DNA from: an uncultured Pseudomonadota bacterium
GTDB lineage: Bacteria > Lernaellota > Lernaellaia > Lernaellales > Lernaellaceae
Assembly: GCA_937967875.1 (NCBI GenBank)
Contig: CALBTQ010000014.1
Coordinates: 1-6,285, forward strand
DNA length: 6,285 nucleotides
Direction of reading: 5' to 3'
Shown: in pieces, positions 1 to 6,116 of the stretch
Layout: the number at the start of each line of letters is the position of its first letter
Numbering within the stretch: position 1 is the stretch's first letter
Position numbers and translations under genes: made by a program
Notes under the pieces: generated by a model
What the model was told of the DNA's origin: nothing
The model's database searches: none
What the model saw: only the letters and a program-made list of their open reading frames with translations

Positions 1-646
1 AGGACAACGGCGGCGGATTCGGATTGGTGCAGTAGTCGACCATGTCGTCGAAGGGCTGGTCGATCTGGCTGGCCAGACACTCGATGCAATCGAAGCCGGT
101 CAGGATCAGCGGCAAGAGGCAATTATCGATCACGCAGTCCAGCAGCCCCTCGACCTCGTTGACGTCGCAATTGGTTTCCGCACAGGAAATCAGGTTGTCC
201 AGATTGCCGCAACGCGCCTCGCTTTCCGGCGGCTGGTCGGCGAAATCCTCGATGCTGTTGTGCTTGTAAATGTACGGCAGCGCGTCGGCCAGCGCATCGA
301 CCATGCCGTCGCGGTCGTCCTCGTACCAGACCTCCTGCAGGCACAGCGCGTCGACGTCCAGCTCCGGCACCGCCTCGTAGAGTTCGGGCAAACGTTCCTC
401 GGCCAGCGGCACAAAACCATAGGCCAGCCCCGCGTTGTAGGTGGCGAAAGACATCGTCGTGCTCGTCGGCGTGGTGTCGTCGTCGTCATCGTCGGTGTCG
501 TCGTCGGTCGTATCGTCATCGGCGGTGTCGTCATCGACCGGCGTGCCGTCATCGTTGTCGTCATCGTCATCGTCGCCGCAACCGAGCGGCAGTATTGCCA
601 TCATAATAACTATTAATAATAAAGCGAAACCATGGTTCGTTTTCAT
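1..646 (-). CDS. Tethered lipoprotein with endonuclease/exonuclease/phosphatase-like domain, 3' end missing
   Basis: The gene reads leftwards from ATG at 646-644 and stays open for 215 codons to the window edge. A strong Shine-Dalgarno, GGGAGG, lies 5 bases upstream. Residues 1-22 form a lipoprotein signal peptide (MKTN, then a hydrophobic core) ending LPLGC, with Cys23 as the probable lipidated residue; Pro at -3 is not the classical lipobox. Residues 25-58 are an Asp/Thr tether with DDDT units. A domain then starts with SFATYNAG (Asn71) and continues to LCLQEVW (Glu105). In the EEP (DNase I/sphingomyelinase-like) superfamily these two places hold the metal-binding Asn and the catalytic Glu. 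Residues 146-206 contain eight cysteines, unusual for this fold. The distal catalytic His/Asp motifs would lie off the window. The fold call is fairly secure. The substrate (nucleic acid, phospholipid or phosphoester) cannot be told. Location is inferred to be outside the cytoplasmic membrane. Confidence 0.8.
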   Translation of the reverse strand, partial: MKTNHGFALLLIVIMMAILPLGCGDDDDDDNDDGTPVDDDTADDDTTDDDTDDDDDDTTPTSTTMSFATYNAGLAYGFVPLAEERLPELYEAVPELDVDALCLQEVWYEDDRDGMVDALADALPYIYKHNSIEDFADQPPESEARCGNLDNLISCAETNCDVNEVEGLLDCVIDNCLLPLILTGFDCIECLASQIDQPFDDMVDYCTNPNPPPLS

Positions 647-811
647 GACCCCCTCCCGTTTTTCGTTTTGCCACATTCCTGCCCCATTACTCTGCGACGA
701 ATCGCGGCGCATGGCAACCGGGCAAGCGAAAACAAGCCGTCCGATTCCTGTTGAAATTGAGCCGGTTATGCATTAAAAAAACCCGAAAACGAACACCCGT
801 GGAAGGGAAAA
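647..811. other. Divergent intergenic region between the EEP lipoprotein and the acyltransferase pair
   Basis: This 165-base gap separates two divergently transcribed genes and must hold the start signals for both. It has the two Shine-Dalgarno sequences at its ends (GGGAGG for the minus gene at 652-657, GGAAGGG for the plus gene at 801-807) and an AT-rich patch around 751-783. I found no open reading frame of substance, no clear inverted-repeat operator, and no convincing -35/-10 pair for the minus-strand gene. Confidence 0.6.
751..778 (+). promoter_or_regulatory. Weak candidate promoter for the acyltransferase pair
   Basis: TTGAAA at 751-756 could be a -35 box. After a 16-base spacer, TTAAAA at 773-778 is a poor -10 (3 of 6 matches to TATAAT). 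It lies about 33 bases before the ATG at 812, the right place for a promoter, but the -10 match is weak and the organism's sigma preferences are unknown. Confidence 0.2.
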
Positions 812-2116
812 ATGGCGAGCGTACATACAACCGAGAGAGACTATTACATCGATTTCGCCAAGGGCATCGCGGTGTTCATCATGGCCTGGGGCCACACGAT
901 GTACTACACGCAGTGGCTGCCCCACAACACCGTCGAATACGCCTTTCTGTGGGCCTTTTCCGAACTGAGCATGCCGATCTTCGTCCTGGCCTCGGGGATG
1001 AACGTGGTCAGTCAGGTCAAGCGGATGAAAACCGATTCGTCCTGGCGGCCCACCCTGGCCTTCCTCGGTTCGATCGCCTGGCTGTTTATGCTCGGCTTCA
1101 TTTACAACATCAACCGGCGCAGCCTGGGACTGATGGACCTGTTCCACATGGTGGCGATGGGCACCGCGCTGGCGTTCATCGTGTCGCGTCGCGACTGGCC
1201 GACTTGGTCGATCATCACCCTTGTCGCGGGCATTTTCGGCGTTTCCGCCGTGCTGAGTCTCGACGCCATTCCGATCAGTACGGAAATTCTGAAAAACTTC
1301 GACTACACGCGTTTCCTCAAGCGGCCGAACGATCCGTTCATCTCGCAGGCGGTGACCAACATCACCATGGGCGAGTTGAAAAAGCTTGCCGTGCTCGAAT
1401 TTCCCTTGTGGCGACGCATCTTGCACATTCACTTTGCATTGATTCCCTGGGCGGGATTTTTCCTGATGGGCGTGGTGCTCAAGCGCCTGCGCAACACCGT
1501 GTGGGAATGGGTGCTGGTCGGCGTTTCCCTCGTGCTGTTCGTAGTGACGTTCCTCACGCTGCCCACCTTCGTGCCCACCGACGATTTCGGCTTCTACCAG
1601 CGCAGCCGCGCCGATTACATCGCCCGCTTGCTGTTTACCGGCATGCTGACGATGGTCTTGCTCTCGCGCTATTACCGTCAAGCCAAAGGGGCTTTCGCCG
1701 CAGCGGCCGAACTGGCCGGGCGAGAATCGTTCATCTTTTTTGTTTGCCACTGGGGCGTGATCTGGATCTCCGCCAGCTTCTCGAACATCTTCTTGCACAA
1801 CTTCAGCTACTGGAAGGTCTGGGTGATCCAGATTCCGTTGAACCTTTTTCTGTCCTATAAATTCACGCAACTTATGGCTTGGTGGCGCGACAAGACGATC
1901 GACAATCCGACCTATGCGAGAACCTGGATGAGCATTCTGATCATCTGCGCCCTGATCGCCGTGCGTGCCGACGCTCGCGGCAATATCTTTCTGCTTAAAT
2001 TGTTCAGCTTCCCGGCGTCGGTCGCCGTGGCGATGGTCTGGCCGGTGGGCCGCAATTTCATTCGCGGCCTGGTCTATCGCAAGCAAATCATGGCCGCCAA
2101 AAAAGCCGCCCAATAA
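812..2116 (+). CDS. Polytopic membrane acyltransferase-like protein, first tandem copy
   Basis: A 434-residue integral membrane protein with about 11 hydrophobic segments (around residues 13-33, 45-66, 82-100, 108-127, 132-152, 205-225, 230-250, then four or five more to residue 415). The N-terminus, RDYYIDFAKGIAVFIMAWGH, matches the opening pattern of the acyltransferase-3/DUF1624/HGSNAT superfamily: a charged residue and Asp, an R/KG turn, then a helix ending in a conserved His (here His28). Further support is SMPIFVLASG in helix 2, INRRSLG and DLFHMVAMGTAL around residues 100-120, and FFVCHW late in the protein. Family members move acyl groups across or onto envelope sugars or glycolipids; the substrate here is unknown. 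The start is set by GGAAGGG 4 bases upstream and by an aligned start in the second copy. A basic tail (KKAAQ) suggests a cytoplasmic C-terminus. A transporter-like role without acyl transfer cannot be excluded. Confidence 0.7.
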   Translation: MASVHTTERDYYIDFAKGIAVFIMAWGHTMYYTQWLPHNTVEYAFLWAFSELSMPIFVLASGMNVVSQVKRMKTDSSWRPTLAFLGSIAWLFMLGFIYNINRRSLGLMDLFHMVAMGTALAFIVSRRDWPTWSIITLVAGIFGVSAVLSLDAIPISTEILKNFDYTRFLKRPNDPFISQAVTNITMGELKKLAVLEFPLWRRILHIHFALIPWAGFFLMGVVLKRLRNTVWEWVLVGVSLVLFVVTFLTLPTFVPTDDFGFYQRSRADYIARLLFTGMLTMVLLSRYYRQAKGAFAAAAELAGRESFIFFVCHWGVIWISASFSNIFLHNFSYWKVWVIQIPLNLFLSYKFTQLMAWWRDKTIDNPTYARTWMSILIICALIAVRADARGNIFLLKLFSFPASVAVAMVWPVGRNFIRGLVYRKQIMAAKKAAQ

Positions 2117-2120
2117 CTTG

Positions 2121-2165
2121 ATAAGCGCCCCTTTCGCTTGTAAGTGATTGCATTATCGCCCCTTT
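2121..2165 (+). repeat. Short direct repeat, two copies 31 bases apart
   Basis: ATAAGCGCCCCTTT (2121-2134) and ATTATCGCCCCTTT (2152-2165) agree at 12 of 14 bases, with a 9-base identical core CGCCCCTTT. The start-to-start distance of 31 bases is close to three helical turns, as expected for a protein bound to one face of DNA. It could equally be chance or a small slippage or duplication product. Confidence 0.3.
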
Positions 2166-2197
2166 TTGTGTAATCCTTCCCGAAATTTCTACGAGAT

Positions 2198-2204
2198 GGA
2201 AGGA
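2198..2204 (+). promoter_or_regulatory. Ribosome binding site that fixes the start of the second copy
   Basis: GGAAGGA lies 3 bases before ATG 2208. The frame is open further upstream (TTG at 2148, ATG at 2196), but the ATG at 2208 gives a protein that begins MAAVHTTQRDYY, matching MASVHTTERDYY of the first copy residue for residue. The first copy has a similar GGAAGGG before its start. Confidence 0.6.
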
Positions 2205-2207
2205 TTC

Positions 2208-3536
2208 ATGGCTGCCGTTCACACCACCCAACGAGACTACTATATCGACTACGCCAAAGGCGTCGCGGTGTTCTTCATGGCCTGGGGCCACACGATGTAC
2301 TTCACGCAGTGGCTGCCGCACCAGACGCTCCATTACGCCTTGCTCTGGGCGCTCACCGAATTGAGCATGCCGATCTTCGTGCTGGCCTCGGGCATCAACG
2401 TGGTCAACCAGGTCGAGCGGATGAAAAGCGACACCTCCGCCCGCCCCACCATCGCCTTCCTAGGCTCGATCGCCTGGCTCTTTCTGCTCGGCTTCGTCTA
2501 CTGCATCAACCGGCGCAGCCTGGGGCTGATGGACCTGTTCCACACCGTCGCCATGGGCACCGCGCTGGCGTATATCGTCACGCGCCGCCAGTGGCCGACC
2601 TGGGCGATCGCCGCCGTGGCCTTCGGCATTTTCAGCGTGGGCGCGGTGTTGAGCGTCGACGCCATTCCGGTCGGCAGCGACCTGCTGAGAAACTTCGACT
2701 TCTCGGGCTTCAGAAATCGCCCGCAGAATCCGTTCTTCGCCGACGCGGTAACCTACCTCACCATCGGCGAGATCAAACGGAAAGCGGTGCTCGAATACCC
2801 GCTGTGGCGGCGCATTCTGCACGTTCACTTCGCGCTGATTCCCTGGTCGGGCTACTTCCTGCTGGGCGTGTTGCTCAAACGCATCGAACGCACCAAGTGG
2901 GAATACGCGTTGCTGGGCGGCACCTTCTTTTTGTTTGCCCTGACCTTCTTCGCCTTTCCGCGTTTCGTGCCGCTCGACGATTTCGGCTTCTTCCTGCGCA
3001 GCAAGCCCGATTACACCGCCCGGCACATTTTCACCGGTCCGTTGATGATGATTCTGCTGGCGCGCTACTACAAACAGGGCGTCTCGAAGCTGGCCGTGGC
3101 GGCGGAGCTGGCCGGCAAGGAATCGTTCCTTTTCTTCGTCTGTCACTGGCTGGTCATCTGGAGTTCGGCGACAATCTCCAATATCTTTCTGCACAACATC
3201 AGCTATTGGTATGTGTGGGCGGTGCAGATTCCGCTGAACATCTACCTCGCCTACAAGCTCACCCAGCTCATGGCGATCTGGCGCGACCGCACGATCAACA
3301 AACGCTATTACATTCCACTTTGGTTCGGCATCATGATCGTCGGCGGCTTCCTCGCCCTGCGGGCCGATGCGCGCGGCAGCATCTTCGCGATGAAGGTGCT
3401 GAGCTTCCCCGCGTCGATCGCTGTGGCAATGGTCTGGCCGATCGGACGCAATTTCATTCGCGCCCTGGTCTATCGCAAACAGATCGCCGCAATGAAAAAA
3501 GCGGCCAAAGCGAAAAAGGCGGCCGAAGCCGCCTGA
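2208..3536 (+). CDS. Polytopic membrane acyltransferase-like protein, second tandem copy
   Basis: A 442-residue paralogue of the gene just upstream, collinear with it along its length. By hand count about 97 of the first 120 residues are identical. The shared blocks are MAWGHTMY (His28), LSMPIFVLASG, INRRSLGLMDLFH, PLWRRILH followed by HFALIPW, DDFGF, AELAG, FFVCHW, SNIFLHN, RADARG, FPAS followed by VAMVWP, and GRNFIR. These probably mark the active site and pore-lining helices. The loop around residues 155-180 and the segment after residue 225 differ most. The C-terminus carries an Ala/Lys-rich extension (KKAAKAKKAAEAA) longer than in the first copy. Superfamily reasoning is the same as for the first copy: an envelope acyltransferase of unknown substrate. 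The close spacing suggests one operon and possibly two enzymes with related substrates, or a heteromeric pair. Confidence 0.7.
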   Translation: MAAVHTTQRDYYIDYAKGVAVFFMAWGHTMYFTQWLPHQTLHYALLWALTELSMPIFVLASGINVVNQVERMKSDTSARPTIAFLGSIAWLFLLGFVYCINRRSLGLMDLFHTVAMGTALAYIVTRRQWPTWAIAAVAFGIFSVGAVLSVDAIPVGSDLLRNFDFSGFRNRPQNPFFADAVTYLTIGEIKRKAVLEYPLWRRILHVHFALIPWSGYFLLGVLLKRIERTKWEYALLGGTFFLFALTFFAFPRFVPLDDFGFFLRSKPDYTARHIFTGPLMMILLARYYKQGVSKLAVAAELAGKESFLFFVCHWLVIWSSATISNIFLHNISYWYVWAVQIPLNIYLAYKLTQLMAIWRDRTINKRYYIPLWFGIMIVGGFLALRADARGSIFAMKVLSFPASIAVAMVWPIGRNFIRALVYRKQIAAMKKAAKAKKAAEAA

Positions 3537-3540
3537 TTCA

Positions 3541-3894
3541 TCACCAAGCGCCGTCCGCCGGCTCGCGACGGACGGCTTTCTTGGATGCTTGTTTTTTCTT
3601 ATCCTCCAACCGCTTTTCCTTGGCGGCCCGCGACGGCTTGGTCGGCTTGCGCTCGACCGGCACGAAATTCATCTCTTCGAGCTTCGCCGCCAGACGCTCG
3701 TACGCCACGTCCAGGTTGCGCGCCTGGCTGCGGCGCTCCACGGCCGTCACGACCACGCCGGACGGCAGATGACGCAGCCGCACGGCCGTTTCCCGCTTGT
3801 TGCGATGCTGACCGCCCGGGCCGGTCGCCTTGAAAAACTCCACCTCAACTTCGCGTTCCAGCGTTTCGCGGTCGGTGGCGAACGGTTCGTTCAT
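3541..3894 (-). CDS. Small release-factor-like GGQ protein (MTRFR/ArfB class, ribosome rescue)
   Basis: A 117-residue protein whose core is a class-I release factor catalytic domain without the codon-recognition domains. EVEFFKATGPGGQHRNKRET (residues 15-34) holds the GGQ motif at 27-29 that triggers peptidyl-tRNA hydrolysis. It is followed by AVRLRHLPSGVVV and the ERRSQARN segment. The PSG-VVV and RS-N features resemble mitochondrial MTRFR (C12orf65) and bacterial 'peptide chain release factor-like' proteins more than classical ArfB. From residue 84 on, a Lys/Arg-rich tail (KPTKPSRAAKEKRL and onward) matches the family's rRNA-binding tail, which enters the mRNA channel of stalled ribosomes. 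The ATG overlaps the stop of the upstream lipoprotein gene (TAATG). No good Shine-Dalgarno is visible, so translation probably depends on coupling. Role inferred: hydrolysis of peptidyl-tRNA on stalled ribosomes in the cytoplasm. The family call is strong; the exact subfamily is less so. Confidence 0.88.
   Translation of the reverse strand: MNEPFATDRETLEREVEVEFFKATGPGGQHRNKRETAVRLRHLPSGVVVTAVERRSQARNLDVAYERLAAKLEEMNFVPVERKPTKPSRAAKEKRLEDKKKQASKKAVRREPADGAW
3550..3582 (+). terminator. Candidate terminator of the acyltransferase operon, inside the opposing gene
   Basis: GCCGTCCG (3550-3557) pairs perfectly with CGGACGGC (3569-3576) around an 11-base loop and is followed by TTTCTT. It starts 13 bases after the TGA of the second acyltransferase, where a rho-independent terminator is expected. 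The U-tract is short, so efficiency is uncertain. The hairpin overlaps the last codons of the minus-strand GGQ gene. Confidence 0.45.
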
Positions 3895-6044
3895 TATTTC
3901 GTTTCGCCGTCCCAGGCGAAGACGAAGTCCAGTTCGAGATCGTCCTCGACCAAAATGTTGTTGCAGTATTCCAGGTGATCGTTGACGTTGATCAACGCCA
4001 TATTCATCAATCCTTCGCTTAGCGGAATGCTGTAATAGCCTTGCGCGTCCCAGATTTCCGAAATGATGTACATGAACGGCTCGCTTTGGTCGGACGAATC
4101 GGTGATGTGTTCCTGCGAATTGGTCGCCATGATCGTCGTCGGCACCGCCGGCGTCACCGCGTCGCTCATATAAACGTTGCCGCTCAGATGATACATCGTC
4201 AGGTTGAAATCCTGCGTCTGCTCGTCGTCGCTGAGCGTGATAACGCCGAATTCTTCATCCTCATAGAAGAAGTAAGTGCTGAAGCCGATGATGGCGTCCA
4301 ACGACAGATACACTGTGTAGCTGCCCGGCAAGGCATTGATCGAATAGCTGCCGTCCGAGTCCATCATGCCGTAATACTCGACGCCGTACTGGTCGATCAA
4401 ATAGAGATCGCCGAACACGAACAGCGAGCTGAAGAACAACAGCGGCGTCATGTCGTTGATCGTGATCGTGCCTTCCAGCGTGGCAAAAGAGCCCACGAAT
4501 TGGTAATCGTGCGTCAGCGCCTCGGTCACGACAACGCCCGCTTCGCGTTCGGGAACCAGGTCGTCCTCGTAATACGCATCGTAGTACAAATCGTAGGCGC
4601 CCGCAGGCAGCAACAGATTGTAGACGCCGGTCTCGTCGGTGTAGTTGTACGCCGTGAAGGTTGCGCCATCGGCCACCGATACCGCCTTGACCAGCACATC
4701 CTCCAGCGCCACGCCTTCCGGATCGGTGATCGCGCCGGTGACATCGATCAACGGCACCTCGATCAGCACATTGTCTTTTTTCGGCGCGGTCACCGTAATC
4801 TGCTGCGTGTCGTCGAAATACTTGGTGTACTGATACACGTTGTAAGAGATGGACCGATAATCGATGACCACATCGTAGGCGCCCGCCGGCAGCACGATGT
4901 CCACGTAGCTGTAGCCGCCCTCGAATTCGGCGGTATAGGAATTGCCGCCGCCCGTGAAGGTCATCGAGCCGCTGGCGCCCAAGCCCAGGTCGTAGTACCA
5001 GGACGTGCCGTCATTGGTCAGTTTCACCCGCGTTTCATAACCCGTGACGGTGAACTGGAAGTCGTGCGTCATATCCGCCGTCACGACCACCGGGCTTTCG
5101 CTCGCCTGAGGCAATGAGGTTGCCAACGGCGGCGAATAACGGAAAACATAAGCGTCGAAAGCCGGCAGGAAGATCGAATAAGTGTCGGCCGCCATCGTCA
5201 GTTCGCTGTGAAAATCGAACGCCGTCGGACTGTCTTTGGCGGCTTCGCCGGTGATTTCCAGCATCGTTCCGGTGATCGGCCCACTGTCCGGATCGGTAAT
5301 CGCACCGCTGACCGTATACAGCGTCAGGGCGATGTTTTGCACAACCGGTTCCGTGCCGACCACCAGGTCTTCGACGATATACGAATTGCGGTAGGTCCAG
5401 GAGAAATCCTCGCCGTCGTAAACCAGAATTTCGATTTCGATGTTGTAGGTATCCGCCTCCACATACGGCGCGCGGTAGGAGCCGTCGGGATCGACATTGG
5501 CCAGGAAGGAAACGCCCTTGCTTTCCTTCCAGATTTTCAGCAGCACATCGGCCTGATTGTACGCCGCGAAATACGTGGTGATGGGCGTTCCGTTGACGGT
5601 CACCGCGCCGGTAACGGGCACGCCTTCAGGCTCGTGCAGGGTTGTATCGTCGTCGCCGGTATCGTCGTCGGTCGTATCGTCGTCGCCGGTATCATCGTCG
5701 ATCGTATCGTCATCGGTTGTATCATCATCGGTGGTGTCATCGTCCGTGGTGTCGTCGTCCGTGGTGTCGTCGTCGGTGGTGTCGTCGTCCGTGGTGTCGT
5801 CGTCCGTGGTGTCGTCGTCGGTGGTGTCATCGTCGGTGGTGTCGTCGTCGGTCGTGTCATCGTCGGTTGTATCGTCATCGGTGGTGTCGTCGTCATCATC
5901 GTCGATCGCGTCGTCGTCGGCATCGTCGTCATCGGCCGGGCAACGCGGACAGTCGTCGTCATCGTCGTCGCAGCCGAAGGCGCCCGCCAATAGGGTCATC
6001 AGCAGCAACAACAAAAAGACCATCAGGTAAACCGATTTCTTCAT
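3894..6044 (-). CDS. Large surface lipoprotein: DDDTT-repeat tether plus six beta-sandwich modules
   Basis: A 716-residue protein starting at ATG 6044 with AAGGAGT 6 bases upstream, an excellent Shine-Dalgarno. Residues 1-24 are a signal peptide (MKKSVYL, a Leu-rich core, then LAGAFGC) with Cys25 the likely lipid site; the lipobox is slightly non-standard. Residues 26-50 are Asp runs interrupted by CPRCP. Residues about 50-135 are 17 five-residue units, mostly DDDTT. Residues about 141-716 hold six modules of 85-100 residues. Most open like V(S/T)GAITDP and have a central G-x-Y-x-(I/L)-x-LPAGAYD strand pair, the signature of carboxypeptidase-regulatory/transthyretin-like (prealbumin) folds. 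Approximate starts are 141, 242, 334, 432, 519 and 617; modules 3 and 6 are the most diverged. There is no catalytic motif, so a structural, adhesive or binding role outside the membrane is inferred. It may be co-transcribed with the OmpA-type gene upstream and the GGQ gene downstream. Confidence 0.85.
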   Translation of the reverse strand: MKKSVYLMVFLLLLLMTLLAGAFGCDDDDDDCPRCPADDDDADDDAIDDDDDDTTDDDTTDDDTTDDDTTDDDTTDDDTTDDDTTDDDTTDDDTTDDDTTDDDTTDDDTTDDDTIDDDTGDDDTTDDDTGDDDTTLHEPEGVPVTGAVTVNGTPITTYFAAYNQADVLLKIWKESKGVSFLANVDPDGSYRAPYVEADTYNIEIEILVYDGEDFSWTYRNSYIVEDLVVGTEPVVQNIALTLYTVSGAITDPDSGPITGTMLEITGEAAKDSPTAFDFHSELTMAADTYSIFLPAFDAYVFRYSPPLATSLPQASESPVVVTADMTHDFQFTVTGYETRVKLTNDGTSWYYDLGLGASGSMTFTGGGNSYTAEFEGGYSYVDIVLPAGAYDVVIDYRSISYNVYQYTKYFDDTQQITVTAPKKDNVLIEVPLIDVTGAITDPEGVALEDVLVKAVSVADGATFTAYNYTDETGVYNLLLPAGAYDLYYDAYYEDDLVPEREAGVVVTEALTHDYQFVGSFATLEGTITINDMTPLLFFSSLFVFGDLYLIDQYGVEYYGMMDSDGSYSINALPGSYTVYLSLDAIIGFSTYFFYEDEEFGVITLSDDEQTQDFNLTMYHLSGNVYMSDAVTPAVPTTIMATNSQEHITDSSDQSEPFMYIISEIWDAQGYYSIPLSEGLMNMALINVNDHLEYCNNILVEDDLELDFVFAWDGETK
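5641..5895 (-). repeat. 15-bp coding minisatellite, 17 tandem units (DDDTT tether)
   Basis: Seventeen head-to-tail 15-base units fill this interval with no indels. On the plus strand the commonest form is GTGGTGTCGTCGTCC/G. Fourteen units encode DDDTT, one DDDTI and two DDDTG; the three variants lie at the end distal to the signal peptide. Base changes are mostly synonymous (TCG/TCA, GTG/GTT/GTC). The central units (about 5731-5865) are nearly identical, whereas both flanks are diverged. The unit is a multiple of 3, so copy-number change would alter tether length without a frameshift. Confidence 0.92.
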
Positions 6045-6088
6045 CTTCCCACTCCTTGCGAAGGTTTCACAAAAATCAGGTTGACCGT

Positions 6089-6116
6089 ATTATATTTATT
6101 TATTGATGATAATCAA
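6089..6116 (-). promoter_or_regulatory. Sigma-70-like promoter for the large lipoprotein
   Basis: On the minus strand TTGATT (6116-6111) is followed after 16 bases by a perfect TATAAT (6094-6089). The predicted transcript would start near 6082 and leave a leader of about 38 bases with AAGGAGT before the ATG at 6044. The -35 box lies within the last codons of the upstream OmpA-type gene and the -10 just past its stop. The region is AT-rich, so part of the match could be chance, but spacing and position are good. Confidence 0.6.

Larger units (their letters stand above)
2117..2207 (+). other. Spacer between tandem paralogues
   Basis: Ninety-one bases separate the TAA of the first copy from the ATG of the second. 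The spacer has a direct repeat (listed separately), a weak 5-bp hairpin (AAGCG at 2123-2127 with CGCTT at 2135-2139) and a poor promoter-like pair (TTGCAT at 2148-2153, TGTAAT at 2169-2174, 15-base spacer). There is no strong terminator, so read-through from the first copy to the second is likely. Confidence 0.4.

Noticed and set aside
190..570. Minus-strand frame starting MTMTTTMT and plus-strand frames at 260-616 and 441-776
   Set aside because: They are off-frame readings of the Asp/Thr tether and EEP domain, whose correct frame starts at 646 with a lipoprotein signal peptide.
773..2113. A long open frame (446 codons) on the minus strand opposite the first acyltransferase gene
   Set aside because: It is rich in Arg, His, Asp and Gly with no hydrophobic or domain pattern, as expected from the complement of a GC-rich gene. 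The plus frame has a paralogue, an RBS and a clear family pattern. A similar 244-codon frame opposite the second copy (2460-3194) is also a shadow.
2148..2207. Longer N-terminus for the second acyltransferase from TTG 2148 or ATG 2196
   Set aside because: The extension has no counterpart in the first copy, and GGAAGGA sits correctly for the ATG at 2208.
2309..3772. A 487-codon plus-strand frame overlapping the second acyltransferase and the GGQ gene
   Set aside because: It is out of frame with the conserved protein, rich in Arg, Gly and His, and runs through the convergent gene junction. It has no RBS or recognisable domain.
5641..5895. CRISPR-like array
   Set aside because: The units are 15 bases, contiguous and without unique spacers; this is a coding minisatellite.
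5208..5993. A plus-strand frame giving a VVVRGVVVGG-type repeat protein, and another giving SSSVV repeats (5557-6030)
   Set aside because: Both are antisense readings of the 15-bp DDDTT minisatellite. The minus frame has a signal peptide, an RBS, a promoter and real domains.
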